NCBI RefSeq assembly: GCF_001665295.1
Contig: NZ_LZSE01000018.1
Coordinates: 1 to 64,000 of the forward strand
Direction of reading: 5' to 3'
Length of the DNA: 64,000 nucleotides
Source of the DNA: Mycobacterium sp. 1554424.7
GTDB lineage: Bacteria; Actinomycetota; Actinomycetes; Mycobacteriales; Mycobacteriaceae
Shown one piece after another: positions 52,477 to 63,297 of the stretch (position 1 is the first letter of the stretch; each line of letters starts with the position of its first letter). The position numbers were made by a program, and so were the translations under genes. The notes beneath the pieces were generated by a model that saw only the letters and a list, made by a program, of their open reading frames with translations, was not told the DNA's origin and did no database searches.

Positions 52477-53823
52477 TCACCCGCTCAGCCGGTGCATCAC
52501 TTGGCCCGCGGCGTATCGGCCGCTGACGATGGCGCCGGTCACGGTGGCCGGGTTGTTGACGCCGACGGCCTCACCCGCCAGGTACAGCCGGTCGCCGATC
52601 GGCTCGGCCAGCCGGCGCCGGTCGGCGAGACCGGAACCGGGCGCGTGGAACGAATACGAGCCGAGCGCGTAGGGGTCGACGGACCAATTCGACGTCCGCA
52701 CGTCGACCGCGGCGCCGTCGCCGCCGAACAGCTGGCGCGCGATCGGCAGCGAGCTGGCGATCAGGTCGGCCGGCGCGGCCGACTCCGCCCACCGGGCGCG
52801 CTCACCGGCGTTGAACGCCAACACGATTGGGCCCGCTCCGCTCGGCAGCGTGAACCATTGCGCCCAGGCGCCGGGATCGTGGCCGATGTACTGATAGAAG
52901 GCGTTCTCCACATCCCACGTTCGCCGGTCGAAGCGAAAGTAGCTCTTGGACAGCACGCCGAATCCCAGCGCCTGCACGGCCTTTCGGTGTTCGTCCGGAA
53001 GGGGCGGGTCGAAGCCGATCGCGCCGGATTTGAGCACCCCCAGCGGAACGGTGACGATCGCCGCGGGACCCTCGAACGACCGGTCGCCGGCGCGCACGAC
53101 GACGGAGGCGTCGCGGCGCGCGATCCCGGTCACCGGCGTCTTGAGTTGGATCTGGAGGCCCTCGGCAAGCAGCCGGGGCAGGGCGTCGTAGCCGCTGGTG
53201 ATCACGTCCTGGTCGCCGTCGGCGTACTCGCCGTGGTCAAACGTCGTGGCGGACAGCTGATCCACGCCGGCGGCGTACTCGTTCTCGATCTCCGAGGTGA
53301 GGTAGAAGGCCAACTGGGCGCGCTCGGAATCGGCGAGTTCGGCGCGGGTCGCCGCGGCGTCGACGGCGGCGCCGAGGCTCCCGTCGTCGACGCTGCCGCG
53401 CGCCCGTTTCACGAAGGTGCGCCAGGTTTGGGGGTCGTAGGCCAGCGGCGGGAGCCGCGGATCGACGGCCAGCTTCGCCCACCCGTAGTAGTCGGTCGTG
53501 GCGAGCTGCGCGCGCGCCTTTTGCGCCAGCTCCATCAGCGGATTGTGCGTCGTGCCATGGATCCAGGACGCGCCCATCTCGAGCGGCGCGCCCCAGTCGC
53601 GATCGGTGTACACGCGGCCGCCGATGCGGTCGCGGGCCTCGATGACGCGCACCGGCCACCCCGCGTCGGCCAGGCTGCGCGCGGCGGACAGGCCGGCCAT
53701 GCCGGCGCCGACGACGAGCACCGCCTTGCTGTCCGGCGCGGGCGGTGGGCCCGGACCGCAGCCGGCGGTCAGCCCGCCGCCGACGAGGCTGGTCGTCGCC
53801 GCGAAGAACTCCCGACGGGACAT
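52477..53823 (-). CDS. Exported flavin amine oxidase
   Basis: A 448-residue FAD amine oxidase with an N-terminal export signal: twin-arginine 'SRREFFAATTSLVGGGLTAGCG', with a possible lipobox cysteine. The dinucleotide motif VVGAGMAGLSAA, 'RIGGRVYTDRDWGAPLEMGASW' and the C-terminal FAD contact 'LYLAGEAVGVNNPATVTGAI' are present. It probably acts at the outer face of the membrane on an amine. ATG 53823 is preferred to GTG 53832. It is convergent with the AraC gene. Confidence 0.9.
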   Translation of the reverse strand: MSRREFFAATTSLVGGGLTAGCGPGPPPAPDSKAVLVVGAGMAGLSAARSLADAGWPVRVIEARDRIGGRVYTDRDWGAPLEMGASWIHGTTHNPLMELAQKARAQLATTDYYGWAKLAVDPRLPPLAYDPQTWRTFVKRARGSVDDGSLGAAVDAAATRAELADSERAQLAFYLTSEIENEYAAGVDQLSATTFDHGEYADGDQDVITSGYDALPRLLAEGLQIQLKTPVTGIARRDASVVVRAGDRSFEGPAAIVTVPLGVLKSGAIGFDPPLPDEHRKAVQALGFGVLSKSYFRFDRRTWDVENAFYQYIGHDPGAWAQWFTLPSGAGPIVLAFNAGERARWAESAAPADLIASSLPIARQLFGGDGAAVDVRTSNWSVDPYALGSYSFHAPGSGLADRRRLAEPIGDRLYLAGEAVGVNNPATVTGAIVSGRYAAGQVMHRLSG

Positions 53824-53979
53824 CGGGTACACGGCTGTCAGCGTCTCACAAGTTGTTGCACGATCGTGCCCGAAATCGCGGCGTGTAATGGGCCGTTTTC
53901 ACCAGTCCGTCGTTGAGATCGGACTACACTCGCGTGATCCGGAGTGCGGCGACGGGGCCGCGCCCGAAGGGGGGTCGCG

Positions 53980-54906
53980 ATGAACGCATGGCTACCACCA
54001 AGCCGCACCCTGACGGTGCGCGCGGCCGACGGTATCCCACTGCACACCGAGGTTTTCGGGCCGCCCGACGGCTATCCGATCGTGCTCACCCACGGGATCA
54101 CGTGCGCGATCCGGGCCTGGGCCCACCAGATCTCCGAGCTGGCCACCGACTACCGGGTCATCGCATTCGACCACCGCGGCCACGGGCGAAGCGGCGTGCC
54201 GCGGCGCGGCGGCTACAGCCTGGAATACCTTGCGGCGGACCTGGATTCGGTGCTCGAGGCGACGCTGGCGCCGCGCGAGCGTGCGGTGCTGGCCGGGCAC
54301 TCGATGGGCGGCATCGCCATCGCCGCGTGGTCGGCGCACTACCGCGACAAGGTCCGCCGGCGCGCCGACGCCGTCGCGCTGATCAACACCACCACCGGGG
54401 ATTTGGTGCGGCAGGTGAGGCTGCTGTCGGTGCCGCGCGAACTGTCGGCCGCACGCGTCCTGGCGGCCCGTGGCCTCATCGCCGCGTTCGGCGGGTTTCC
54501 CCTGCCTGCCGCGGCGCGGATCCCGAGCCGCCACGTGGTCGCGATGCTGGCGGTCGGCAGGGATGCCGACCCGGGCGCCGCGCGCGTCGTCTACGAGCTG
54601 TTCGCGCAGACGTCGCCCGCCGGGCGGGGCGGCTGCGCCAGGATGCTCGTGGAGGCGCTGGGGTCCCGATATCTCGAATTGGACGGGCTGACGGTGCCGA
54701 CCCTGGTGATTGGCAGCGAGCGCGACCGCCTGACGCCGATCGGCCAGTCCCGCAGGATCGCGCGCACCGCGCCCAACGTCGTCGGCCTGGTCGAGCTGCC
54801 CGGCGGCCACTGTTCGATGCTCGAACAGCCGCGCGAGGTGAACCGGCACCTGCGGGCCCTGGTGGAATCGGTGGCCCACACGCGGGTGCAGCGGATCAGC
54901 TCATAG
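53980..54906 (+). CDS. hpx: Alpha/beta hydrolase, Hpx (Rv3171c-like)
   Basis: A 308-residue hydrolase with oxyanion 'HGITCAIRAW', nucleophile elbow GHSMGG and catalytic His in 'GGHCSMLEQPREV'. It resembles non-haem haloperoxidase-type hydrolases. It lies convergent to aofH, as Rv3171c/Rv3170 do in M. tuberculosis, which supports the name. ATG 53980 has GAAGGGG upstream. The reaction is likely esterase- or perhydrolase-like. Confidence 0.85.
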   Translation: MNAWLPPSRTLTVRAADGIPLHTEVFGPPDGYPIVLTHGITCAIRAWAHQISELATDYRVIAFDHRGHGRSGVPRRGGYSLEYLAADLDSVLEATLAPRERAVLAGHSMGGIAIAAWSAHYRDKVRRRADAVALINTTTGDLVRQVRLLSVPRELSAARVLAARGLIAAFGGFPLPAAARIPSRHVVAMLAVGRDADPGAARVVYELFAQTSPAGRGGCARMLVEALGSRYLELDGLTVPTLVIGSERDRLTPIGQSRRIARTAPNVVGLVELPGGHCSMLEQPREVNRHLRALVESVAHTRVQRISS

Positions 54907-54915
54907 CAGATCAGT

Positions 54916-56262
54916 TCATAGCCGGGCGGTGATCTCGGCGGCCGCCCGCTGGCCGGACCGCACGGCGCCGTCGAGGAATCCGGTCCACTCGTCGGCCGTC
55001 TCGGTGCCGGCCCAGTGGATCGGGCCGACCGGCGCGCGCAACCACGGCCCGAATCGGGTCCACGCGCCCGGGGGCACCGCCGCCGTTGGGCCGCCGGGCG
55101 CGAAATCCTCTGCCCCCCAACGCTGGTCGACGTAGTCGAGGGGTTTGAGCGCGTCGTCGCCGAACAGCGACGCGAAGCAGCGCAACGTGTCGCGCCGGCG
55201 CTCCTCGGCGGGCAGCGAGTCGAAGGCGCGGGCATCGACGAAGCCCATCAGGACGCCCGGGCCGTCGGGGTGCGGGCTGACGTCGAAGGTGATGAACACC
55301 GGGCCCGTGTCGGACAGCGCCTGCCCGGAGAACCCGTCGGCCCGCCAGAACGGCGTCTCGTAGGCCGCGTACGCCTTGCTGAGCCGGCCCTGCGGCCAGT
55401 TCTTGGCGAGTTGCTCGTATTCGGCGGGCAGCGGGGGAGCGAACTCGATCGACGCGCGGTGGGCCGGCGGGATCGCGACAATGACGAAACCGGCCTCGGC
55501 CGAGCCGGCGTCGGTCGTGACGGTGACGCCCGCCCCGTGCCGCTCGATGCGCCGCACCGGCGCGCCCAACACCACGCGGGCCCCGAGTTCGGCGGCCGCG
55601 GCCTCGGCGATCTGCTGGGTGCCGCCCGGGAAACGATCCTGCTGGGCGCCGTTTTCGACGTCGAGCAGCGGGTCCAGGCCCCCGGCCGCGTGCACGTAGC
55701 GGGCGGCGTGCAGCATCGACACCTCGTCGGGTTCGCAGCCCCACGTCACCCGGGCCACGATGGCCATCAGGTCGTGCGACGACGCGGACGCGCGCACCGA
55801 GCGCAACCATCCGCCCAGCGACATGCCGTCCAGTTCGCGAGCCCGTCGGGCGTCCCAGGGCGCGGCCACCGGGACGCTGCGGGCGATCCGCTCGAATTGC
55901 CAACGGAGACGGCCGATGTCGAGCAGTCCGGTCAGCGACACCCGGGGGATGGTGCCTCGGTAGGGGCGCGCCCAGCCGCGCCAGTGGATCACGTTCTTGC
56001 CGTCGTGGTGGGTCGGGGTAGTCGGGACCCGAAGCTCGGCCGCCAGCGCCAGGACGGCGGTTTGGGTCGGGCCGACGAACGTGCCGCCCAGATCGGCGGG
56101 CAGCCCGGCGACGCTGCCGGTGAACGAGCGCCCGCCGACCCGGTCACGGCCCTCGAACACCAGCACGTCATGGCCCTGCCGCGTCAGCTCGCGCGCGGCC
56201 GAGAGCCCGGCGAATCCGGCACCGACCACGACGACGTCGACGACCGGCGGCGGCTTTGTCAC
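54916..56262 (-). CDS. aofH: Flavin monoamine oxidase AofH
   Basis: A 448-residue FAD amine oxidase of exactly the same length as, and very similar to, M. tuberculosis AofH (Rv3170). It has '[20 protein letters not shown]', '[20 protein letters not shown]' and the C-terminal '[17 protein letters not shown]'. It oxidises amines, giving aldehyde, ammonia and H2O2. No signal peptide, so cytoplasmic, unlike the exported paralogue at 52477. Confidence 0.95.
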   Translation of the reverse strand: MTKPPPVVDVVVVGAGFAGLSAARELTRQGHDVLVFEGRDRVGGRSFTGSVAGLPADLGGTFVGPTQTAVLALAAELRVPTTPTHHDGKNVIHWRGWARPYRGTIPRVSLTGLLDIGRLRWQFERIARSVPVAAPWDARRARELDGMSLGGWLRSVRASASSHDLMAIVARVTWGCEPDEVSMLHAARYVHAAGGLDPLLDVENGAQQDRFPGGTQQIAEAAAAELGARVVLGAPVRRIERHGAGVTVTTDAGSAEAGFVIVAIPPAHRASIEFAPPLPAEYEQLAKNWPQGRLSKAYAAYETPFWRADGFSGQALSDTGPVFITFDVSPHPDGPGVLMGFVDARAFDSLPAEERRRDTLRCFASLFGDDALKPLDYVDQRWGAEDFAPGGPTAAVPPGAWTRFGPWLRAPVGPIHWAGTETADEWTGFLDGAVRSGQRAAAEITARL

Positions 56263-56341
56263 GTCGTCTAGTCAACCGCATTTTGACGCCTTCGTAGGAT
56301 AAATTTCGCTTGCCGGTCTAACTAGCTGCTCAGGTAGGTCA

Positions 56342-57331
56342 ATGAAGGTCTTCACAGCGTTGTACGGGCCGGTGGACGCGGCCGAACGCGCGCGGGCGCT
56401 GCGCGATGCCGGGGCCAGCGGGGTTGCCACCTTCGAGGGCCAGCACGACGTGTTCGCCCCGCTGACGCTGGCCGCCACGGTGGGCGGGCTGGACCTGATG
56501 ACCAACGTGGCCATCGCGTTCCCGCGCAATCCCATTCACCTGGCGCACCAGGCCAACGATCACCAGCTGCTCAGCGGCGGGCGCTTCTTCCTCGGCCTCG
56601 GCACCCAGATCCGCCCGCAAATCGAGAAGCGATTCGGCGCGCAGTTCGAGCACCCGGTGGACCGCATGATCGAGTTGATCGCGGCCCTGCGCGCGATCTT
56701 CGAGGCCTGGAATACTGGCGGGCGCTTGGACTTTCGCGGCAACTACTACCGGCACACCCTGATGACGCCCACGTTTTCCCCCGGCCCGAATCCCCATGGG
56801 CCGCCGCCGATCTACGTCGGAGCGCTGGGGCCGCGGCTGACCCGCGCCACGGCCGAGCACGCCGACGGCCTGCTGGTGATGCCGTTCGGCACCAAGCGGT
56901 TCCTGCACGAGCACACCATGCCCGCCGTGCGCGACGGCCTGCGGGCTTCCGGCCGGCGGCCCGAGGAGTTTGCCGTGATCCCGGAGATCATCGTGTCTGT
57001 GGACTCAGACGGCGGGCCCGATCACGCGGGCGCCCGGCGGCTGCTGGCCTTCTACGGGTCCACGCCGGCGTACCGGCCGGTGCTGGCCGCGCACGGCTGG
57101 GAGGACCTGCAGCCCGAACTCAACGCCATGTCCAAGCAGGGCCGCTGGCAGGAGATGGGCGGGCTCATCGACGACGACGTGCTGCACACCATCGCCGCCT
57201 GCGGCACGCCGAAGGAGATTGCCGCCCATATCCGCGATCGCGTAGCTGGAGTCTCGGACACGGTGTGCCTGTATCAGCCGTCGCCGATCGCGCTGGAGAC
57301 GCTGTCGGAGATCCTGGACGAACTGCGTTGA
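56342..57331 (+). CDS. LLM-class F420-dependent oxidoreductase
   Basis: A 329-residue luciferase-like monooxygenase-fold protein: 'VFTALYGPVDAAERARALRDAG' start region, 'NVAIAFPRNPIHLAHQANDHQ' and 'GGRFFLGLGTQIRPQIEKRFG'. This matches F420-binding LLM enzymes (TIGR03617 type) that use coenzyme F420 for hydride transfer. It is inserted between aofH and the Rv3169-like gene. Start ATG 56342. Confidence 0.9.
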   Translation: MKVFTALYGPVDAAERARALRDAGASGVATFEGQHDVFAPLTLAATVGGLDLMTNVAIAFPRNPIHLAHQANDHQLLSGGRFFLGLGTQIRPQIEKRFGAQFEHPVDRMIELIAALRAIFEAWNTGGRLDFRGNYYRHTLMTPTFSPGPNPHGPPPIYVGALGPRLTRATAEHADGLLVMPFGTKRFLHEHTMPAVRDGLRASGRRPEEFAVIPEIIVSVDSDGGPDHAGARRLLAFYGSTPAYRPVLAAHGWEDLQPELNAMSKQGRWQEMGGLIDDDVLHTIAACGTPKEIAAHIRDRVAGVSDTVCLYQPSPIALETLSEILDELR

Positions 57332-57341
57332 GTCGCGCCAA

Positions 57342-57403
57342 GCGCCGAGCGTCGACTTGTTGCGCGAAATCGGCTCCAAACGCGCAACAACTCGACGTTC
57401 GGC
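57342..57403. terminator. Long imperfect inverted repeat between convergent genes
   Basis: CGCCGAGCGTCGACTTGTTG... (24-base arm, 57342-57365) is complementary to 57380-57403 with two mismatches and a 14-base loop. It sits between convergent stops at 57331 and 57417, so it can terminate both directions. Confidence 0.75.
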
Positions 57404-57416
57404 GTGCGGAAAGTCC

Positions 57417-58531
57417 TTAGGGCGCGACGGTTAACCAGTCGGAGAAGCCCGACGGGTCGTGGCGGCCCAGTGCGCCGTGCTCGTAGAGCCCCCAGCCCTC
57501 GACCGGTTCACCGTCGCCTTCACGGCACACCGCGCGCCCCACGTGGTCGATCACGCCGAAGCCGGATCGCGCGACGATGCCCGGGTCGGTCATGTCGTAA
57601 GTCAGCCGCTCGACGAACTTTTCGCCCTTCCACATGCCGTGCAGCCAGTCCGAGTCGCCGCCGTAGCCGCCGCCGACGTGGATCGGCACCGGCAGCTTGG
57701 ACTCGACGTCGAAGTGGACGGGGGTGCCGTCGGGCGCGGTGGCGTCGATGGTCGCGCCGGTCGGGATGCGGGTGCCGGAGCGGTAGTGGATCTTGACCCG
57801 CGGCCAGCCCAGCTGCTCGACGCGGCCGTCGCGCCACACCCGGGTGCAGTCGTTGAGCGAGCGGAATCCGTTCGGCGCCTCCTGGATGATCAGCACGATC
57901 GCGAAGTCCTTGAACGCCATGGGGACATACAGCCACCACATGCCCTCGAACGGCGGGTCGGCGGGCCGGCCCGCGGGCTCGGGCTCGCCGATCGGCCGGA
58001 TGCCCCAGGACCGGTCGCGGCTGCCGAGCCAGGTCGCCGGGTCGACGGCGATCTCCTCGCCGTCGACGGCGATGCGCCCGCTCCAGCTGCCGAGCTGGGC
58101 GAACCGCTGGGCGTCCAGCGTCACCCGGTTGCCGGACCGCATCAGGTGCGGCTGCTCCTGGACGACGTCGAACAGGCCCTCCCAGGTGAGATCGGCTGCG
58201 ATGCCCTCGGTTTCGTCGAGGATCAGCCGCAGCTTGCGCAGCGGGTCGATGACCTCGATGCGGTAGCCGTTGACGTTCTGGTTCAGCCGGTCCTGATCGA
58301 TGGCGTCGGACAGGTGCACCGCCGTCTGCGTGTCCCCGCGCCGGACGAGGAAGAACGCGTCCTTGACGCCCAGGTTCGGGTAGTAGCCGATGCCGCTGAT
58401 CACGAAAATATCGCCGCTGCGGTCGTGGGCGTTGAAGTAGGAGCGGTCGTAGAAGTTGCGGTCCGAGGAACCCGCCCACGCGATCGGCTGGGGGACCTGA
58501 TGAACCGGGAACTCGTCAAGCGGGCCAAGCA

Positions 58532-58532
<1 letters not shown>
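57417..58532 (-). CDS. Conserved mycobacterial protein, Rv3169-like
   Basis: A 371-residue soluble protein, close to the length of Rv3169 (374). It has 'WAGSSDRNFYDRSYFNAHDR', 'DRSWGIRPIGEPEPAGRP' and 'WWLYVPMAFKDFAIVLI', typical of this uncharacterised lipocalin-like family. ATG 58532 overlaps the TAA of the phosphotransferase (TAATG), so translation is coupled. Function is unknown. The pair is conserved in order with M. tuberculosis. Confidence 0.85.
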
Positions 58533-59680
<1,148 letters not shown>

Positions 59681-59701
59681 TTAGAGACTTCAGTGAGGCA
59701 A

Positions 59702-59724
59702 TTACGATACGGTAGGTAGCGTTA
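59702..59724. promoter_or_regulatory. Candidate TetR operator
   Basis: TTACGATAC-GGTAG-GTAGCGTTA is an imperfect inverted repeat (two mismatches in nine). It ends at the ATG of the TetR gene and lies 37 bp from the phosphotransferase start, well placed to repress both. Confidence 0.5.
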
Positions 59725-60326
59725 TGAAAGCAGACCCGTCCTACCTTGACAAGGCCCCGGGCGCCGGGCGGCCCCGGGATCCGCGGATCGACTCGGCCAT
59801 CCTTTCGGCGACCGCGGAACTGCTTGTGGAGATCGGCTATTCGAACCTCAGCCTGGCCGCGGTGGCCGAGCGCGCCGGCACCACCAAATCGGCGCTGTAT
59901 CGGCGGTGGTCGAGCAAGGCGGAACTGGTGCACGAGGCGGCGTTCCCGACGGCGCCCACCGCCCTGGAGGCCCCCGCCGGCGACATCGCCGCCGACGTCC
60001 GCATGATGATCGAGGCCACCCGCGACGTGTTCACCACGCCGGTGGTGCGCGCGGCGCTGCCCGGGCTGGTGGCCGACATGACCGCCGATCCCGCGCTGAA
60101 CGCCCGGGTGATGTCGCGCTTCGCCGGCGTGTTCACGGCGGTGCGGGTGCGGCTGTGCGAGGCCATCGACCGGGGCGAGGCGCATCCCGACGTAAACCCG
60201 GACCGATTGATCGAGCTGATGGGCGGAGCGACGATGCTGCGGATGCTGCTGAGACCGGAGGAAGAGCTGGACGACACCTGGGTGGAGCAGACCACCGCCA
60301 TCGTCGTGCACGGGGTGACGGGATGA
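59724..60326 (+). CDS. TetR family regulator, Rv3167c-like
   Basis: A 200-residue TetR protein. The helix-turn-helix spans about 22-68 ('YSNLSLAAVAERAGTTKSAL'), and the C-terminal domain carries a TetR_C-type 'PVVRAALPGLVADMTADPALNAR'. It is divergent from the phosphotransferase/Rv3169-like pair, as Rv3167c is in M. tuberculosis, and is their likely repressor. Its stop overlaps the SDR start by four bases (ATGA), so the SDR probably shares its transcript. Confidence 0.9.
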   Translation: MKADPSYLDKAPGAGRPRDPRIDSAILSATAELLVEIGYSNLSLAAVAERAGTTKSALYRRWSSKAELVHEAAFPTAPTALEAPAGDIAADVRMMIEATRDVFTTPVVRAALPGLVADMTADPALNARVMSRFAGVFTAVRVRLCEAIDRGEAHPDVNPDRLIELMGGATMLRMLLRPEEELDDTWVEQTTAIVVHGVTG

Positions 60327-61195
60327 CGGGGCGACTGGGGGGTCGGGCCGCGATCGTGACCGGCGGCAGCCGCGGCCTGGGCCGGGCGATCGCGCTGGCC
60401 CTCGCCGCCCAGGGCGCGGCGGTGGCCGTCGCCGGGCGCACCGAACAGGTATGGGACGACCGGCTGCCCGGAACCATCGGCGAAACCGTGTCCGAGGTCG
60501 AGGCGGCCGGCGGGCGCGCCGTGGCGGTCCGGGCCGATCTCACCGACCGTGACGACGTCGCGCGGCTGGTCGGCGACGCCCGAGATGCCTTGGGGCCCAT
60601 CACGATTCTGGTCAACAACGCGGCCTTCACAGCGCCCGGGCGCCCGCCCACACCCGGTGCCCCGCCGCGCCCCAAGCCTGCCAAGGCCGCGAGCGGCGCC
60701 GGCAAGCCCGCCTGGCCCGGGTTCGTCAGCACGCCGTTGCAGGCGTTTCGCCGGCATTTCGACATCGCGGTGTTCGCGGCCTACGAGCTGATGCAGCTGG
60801 TGTGTCCCGACATGTTTGACGCGGGCGGCGGCTCGATCATCAACATCACGTCGGTCGCGTCGCGGCTGCCCGGCGACGGGCCCTACGCCGACCGCAGCGG
60901 CGGGGTCCTGCCCGGCTACGGCGGATCCAAGGCGGCGCTCGAGCATCTCACCCAGTGTGCGGCCTTCGATCTGGCCGACCACAACATCGCGGTGAACGCG
61001 CTGTCGCCGTCGAAACCGATCCTTACGCCGGGCCTGGCCTATTACGCCAGCGGCTTCGTGGACACCGCTTCCGCGGACGAATTCGCGCGCGCGGCGGTGG
61101 AATTGGCGCTGGTGGACCCGGCCGCGGTCACCGGGCGCACGATCGGCCACCTGAACGTGCTCGACGGCAGCTTCTCTCCGTTCACCCTGGCCTAG
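60323..61195 (+). CDS. Short-chain dehydrogenase/reductase with Pro-rich insertion
   Basis: A 290-residue SDR with GGSRGLG (14-20), 'LVNNAAFTAPG' and catalytic 'NITSVAS...YGGSKAALEH'. A Pro/Lys/Ala-rich insertion of about 30 residues (about 111-137) sits right after the NNA motif; most SDRs lack it. It is coupled to the TetR gene and overlaps the convergent methyltransferase end by four bases. Confidence 0.88.
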   Translation: MTGRLGGRAAIVTGGSRGLGRAIALALAAQGAAVAVAGRTEQVWDDRLPGTIGETVSEVEAAGGRAVAVRADLTDRDDVARLVGDARDALGPITILVNNAAFTAPGRPPTPGAPPRPKPAKAASGAGKPAWPGFVSTPLQAFRRHFDIAVFAAYELMQLVCPDMFDAGGGSIINITSVASRLPGDGPYADRSGGVLPGYGGSKAALEHLTQCAAFDLADHNIAVNALSPSKPILTPGLAYYASGFVDTASADEFARAAVELALVDPAAVTGRTIGHLNVLDGSFSPFTLA

Positions 61196-61818
61196 GCGGG
61201 CTTGGTCGCCGTGACGCCGTTGATGATCAGCGCGTAGAGCCGGTGCCATTGCGGGGAACGAAAACCCGCGCGCAGCAGCAGGGCCGTTGCACGGCTCCTG
61301 GTGCGGGCCTTGCCGCGACGGCTGGTGGCCAGGGTCGGCAGCAGCCACCGCGAGAATTGGTCGACCAGCACCAGGTGACCGCCGGGACGCAGCACCCGCG
61401 CGCATTCGACGAGCCCGGCCTGCTGATCCGTCCAGTGGTCGAACGACGTCGTGCTGACGACGAGGTCGAATGTGCCGTCGGGGTGGCCGATCTCCTCGGC
61501 CACGCCGACGCTGAAGCTCAGCCGATCGTCGCCGTCGAAAGCCGTTGCCGTGGAGATCATTTGCGGCGCGGCGTCGATGCCGCAAAGTTGCTGGGCGTCC
61601 GCGTAACGGCGACCGAGGGCGCGCAGCAGGTAACCCGTCCCGCACCCCACGTCCAGCACGCGGTCGGGGGCGGCGGTGGTCGCCACCGCCAGATCGGCGG
61701 CGCGTTCGGAGATCTCATGATGCAACCGGGCGCGCCACCCGTGGTCGTACTCGGGCGCTCGGTCGTTGTACGCGGCCAGGTCACGATAGGGCGGCACACG
61801 CCAAGTGTCCCCGGTCAT
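61192..61818 (-). CDS. Class I SAM-dependent methyltransferase
   Basis: A 208-residue methyltransferase. Motif I is 'VLDVGCGTGYLLRALG' and motif II region is 'LCGIDAAPQMIS'. 'FDLVVSTTSFDHW' and 'VLRPGGHLVLVD' match the ubiE/methyltransf_11 group. ATG 61818 overlaps the stop of the HNH gene (ATGA), so it is translated from the same message. Substrate unknown. Confidence 0.88.
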   Translation of the reverse strand: MTGDTWRVPPYRDLAAYNDRAPEYDHGWRARLHHEISERAADLAVATTAAPDRVLDVGCGTGYLLRALGRRYADAQQLCGIDAAPQMISTATAFDGDDRLSFSVGVAEEIGHPDGTFDLVVSTTSFDHWTDQQAGLVECARVLRPGGHLVLVDQFSRWLLPTLATSRRGKARTRSRATALLLRAGFRSPQWHRLYALIINGVTATKPA

Positions 61819-63197
61819 CCCTCGTCTTCCTCGGGCGGGTCGGGGTCGCCGTGGAGGAGTTCTTCGGGGTGGTGGGCGTGGTTGATTTCCGGTGGGCCGG
61901 TGCCGTCTGTCCAGCCCAGGCGTCCGTTGTCGGTGACGACGGTGTGCCAGTCGCCGCGGCTGGTGCCGGCGTGGTCGCAGCCGCAGGCGAAAAACAGTTT
62001 GTCGGCGTCGGTGCGCCCGCCCCGGGCCCAGTCCCGCGCGTGGTGGACTTCGCAGTGGTAGCCGGGTCGCAGGCAGTTGGGGCGGGTGCAGCCGCGGTCG
62101 CGGGCATAGCAGATGAGGCGTTGGTCGGCGGTGGCGAGGCGTTTTTGCCGGGCCAGGTATAGCGGGCGGGCGGTGTGGTCATCGAAGACAGCCAGGTAGT
62201 GAATGGCGTGGGCGGCCATGCGAATCAGGTCGGGCATGGGTAGGCGCGAGCCGCCGCCGGTGTGTGCGGGCGCGGGCATGGGGATGGAGTCGTTGACCAC
62301 GGCGTGGGCGGCTTGGTTCAGTTCGCCCAGGGTGGTGGTGGCGACAACGGTGACCGGATGCCCGCGGTGGGTGCCGAGGTCCCCGGAGCCGATGGCGGTC
62401 TTCATCGCGAGTTTGAGCGCGTCGTGGCACCGCTGCGCGGCGCTGCGGGCGTCGCGCTCCTCGGGTTCGGTGCTGTCGGGTTGGTGGCGCCCGGGGCGAA
62501 CCGCGGCCTCGATCGCTTCGAAGTAGGCGCGGGCCTCGGGATCGAGGAGTCCCTGCAGCCGTGACATGCCGTCGGGGCCTTGCGGGCCCAGGCGCAGGCC
62601 GCGCCGGCGGGCGCGGTCCTCGTCGGTGAAGTGGCCGTCGGGGTTGAGGTAGTCGCCGATGCGCTGGCCCAGCCGGGTGACCACCCCGGAGTCGAGCTTG
62701 GTGGCGTGGGTGACCAGGACGCGTTCGGCCTCGGTCACATCGGCCGGCAACACACTGGCGGGCAGCACATCCAGGGCGCGACACACGGCGCGGATGTGGT
62801 CCTCGCCCAGCGCGCCGGCCTCGACCGCGCCGGCCAGCGCCTCCAGCTCGGGCGGCAAGGACGGGCCGGTCAGCGCGCGCCGCGGGCGGATCCGGGCCGC
62901 CAACCGAAACCGGCGCACCAGCTCGCCCGGGGTCAGGCGCAGCCGCGCGCACAACCGGGCCCGCAGTGCCGGGACCGACTCCGCGCCGTCGGGGGGTTCG
63001 GCGATCTCGCCGAAGAACCGATACATCAATCCCCGGTTGGTGCGCTCCTGGATCTCCAGCCGCTCGGCCACCTCGACCCGGAACTCGTTGCCGACCAGGT
63101 CCGACGACGTCTCCCGCAGCGCATCGTGGGCGGCGTCGATCGCGTCCAGCGCAGCGCCGATCCGCTGCTGTGCCGCCTCCGCGCCAATGAAAGCCAT
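61815..63197 (-). CDS. 13E12-type DUF222/HNH endonuclease
   Basis: A 460-residue protein with an N-terminal DUF222 helical region (about 20-330) and a C-terminal HNH nuclease motif ('CYARDRGCTRPNCLRPGYHC', 'EVHHARDWARGG'). This is the REP13E12 family, multicopy and often associated with mobile or prophage-like insertions in mycobacteria. The HNH residues (C, HH) are intact. It is upstream of and coupled to a methyltransferase gene. Confidence 0.93.
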   Translation of the reverse strand: MAFIGAEAAQQRIGAALDAIDAAHDALRETSSDLVGNEFRVEVAERLEIQERTNRGLMYRFFGEIAEPPDGAESVPALRARLCARLRLTPGELVRRFRLAARIRPRRALTGPSLPPELEALAGAVEAGALGEDHIRAVCRALDVLPASVLPADVTEAERVLVTHATKLDSGVVTRLGQRIGDYLNPDGHFTDEDRARRRGLRLGPQGPDGMSRLQGLLDPEARAYFEAIEAAVRPGRHQPDSTEPEERDARSAAQRCHDALKLAMKTAIGSGDLGTHRGHPVTVVATTTLGELNQAAHAVVNDSIPMPAPAHTGGGSRLPMPDLIRMAAHAIHYLAVFDDHTARPLYLARQKRLATADQRLICYARDRGCTRPNCLRPGYHCEVHHARDWARGGRTDADKLFFACGCDHAGTSRGDWHTVVTDNGRLGWTDGTGPPEINHAHHPEELLHGDPDPPEEDEG

Positions 63198-63297
63198 GCG
63201 CCAACCGTATCGAACAAACGTGCGAACAGACGGCCGGCGGCCGGCGATCTGTGGATAAACCCGCGACTGTGGATAACGGCATGCGAAGGTAGGGCCA

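Noticed and set aside
61192-63197. Restriction-modification system
   Set aside because: The methyltransferase has small-molecule motifs and no DNA-methylase NPPY/DPPY; the HNH gene is the 13E12 family.
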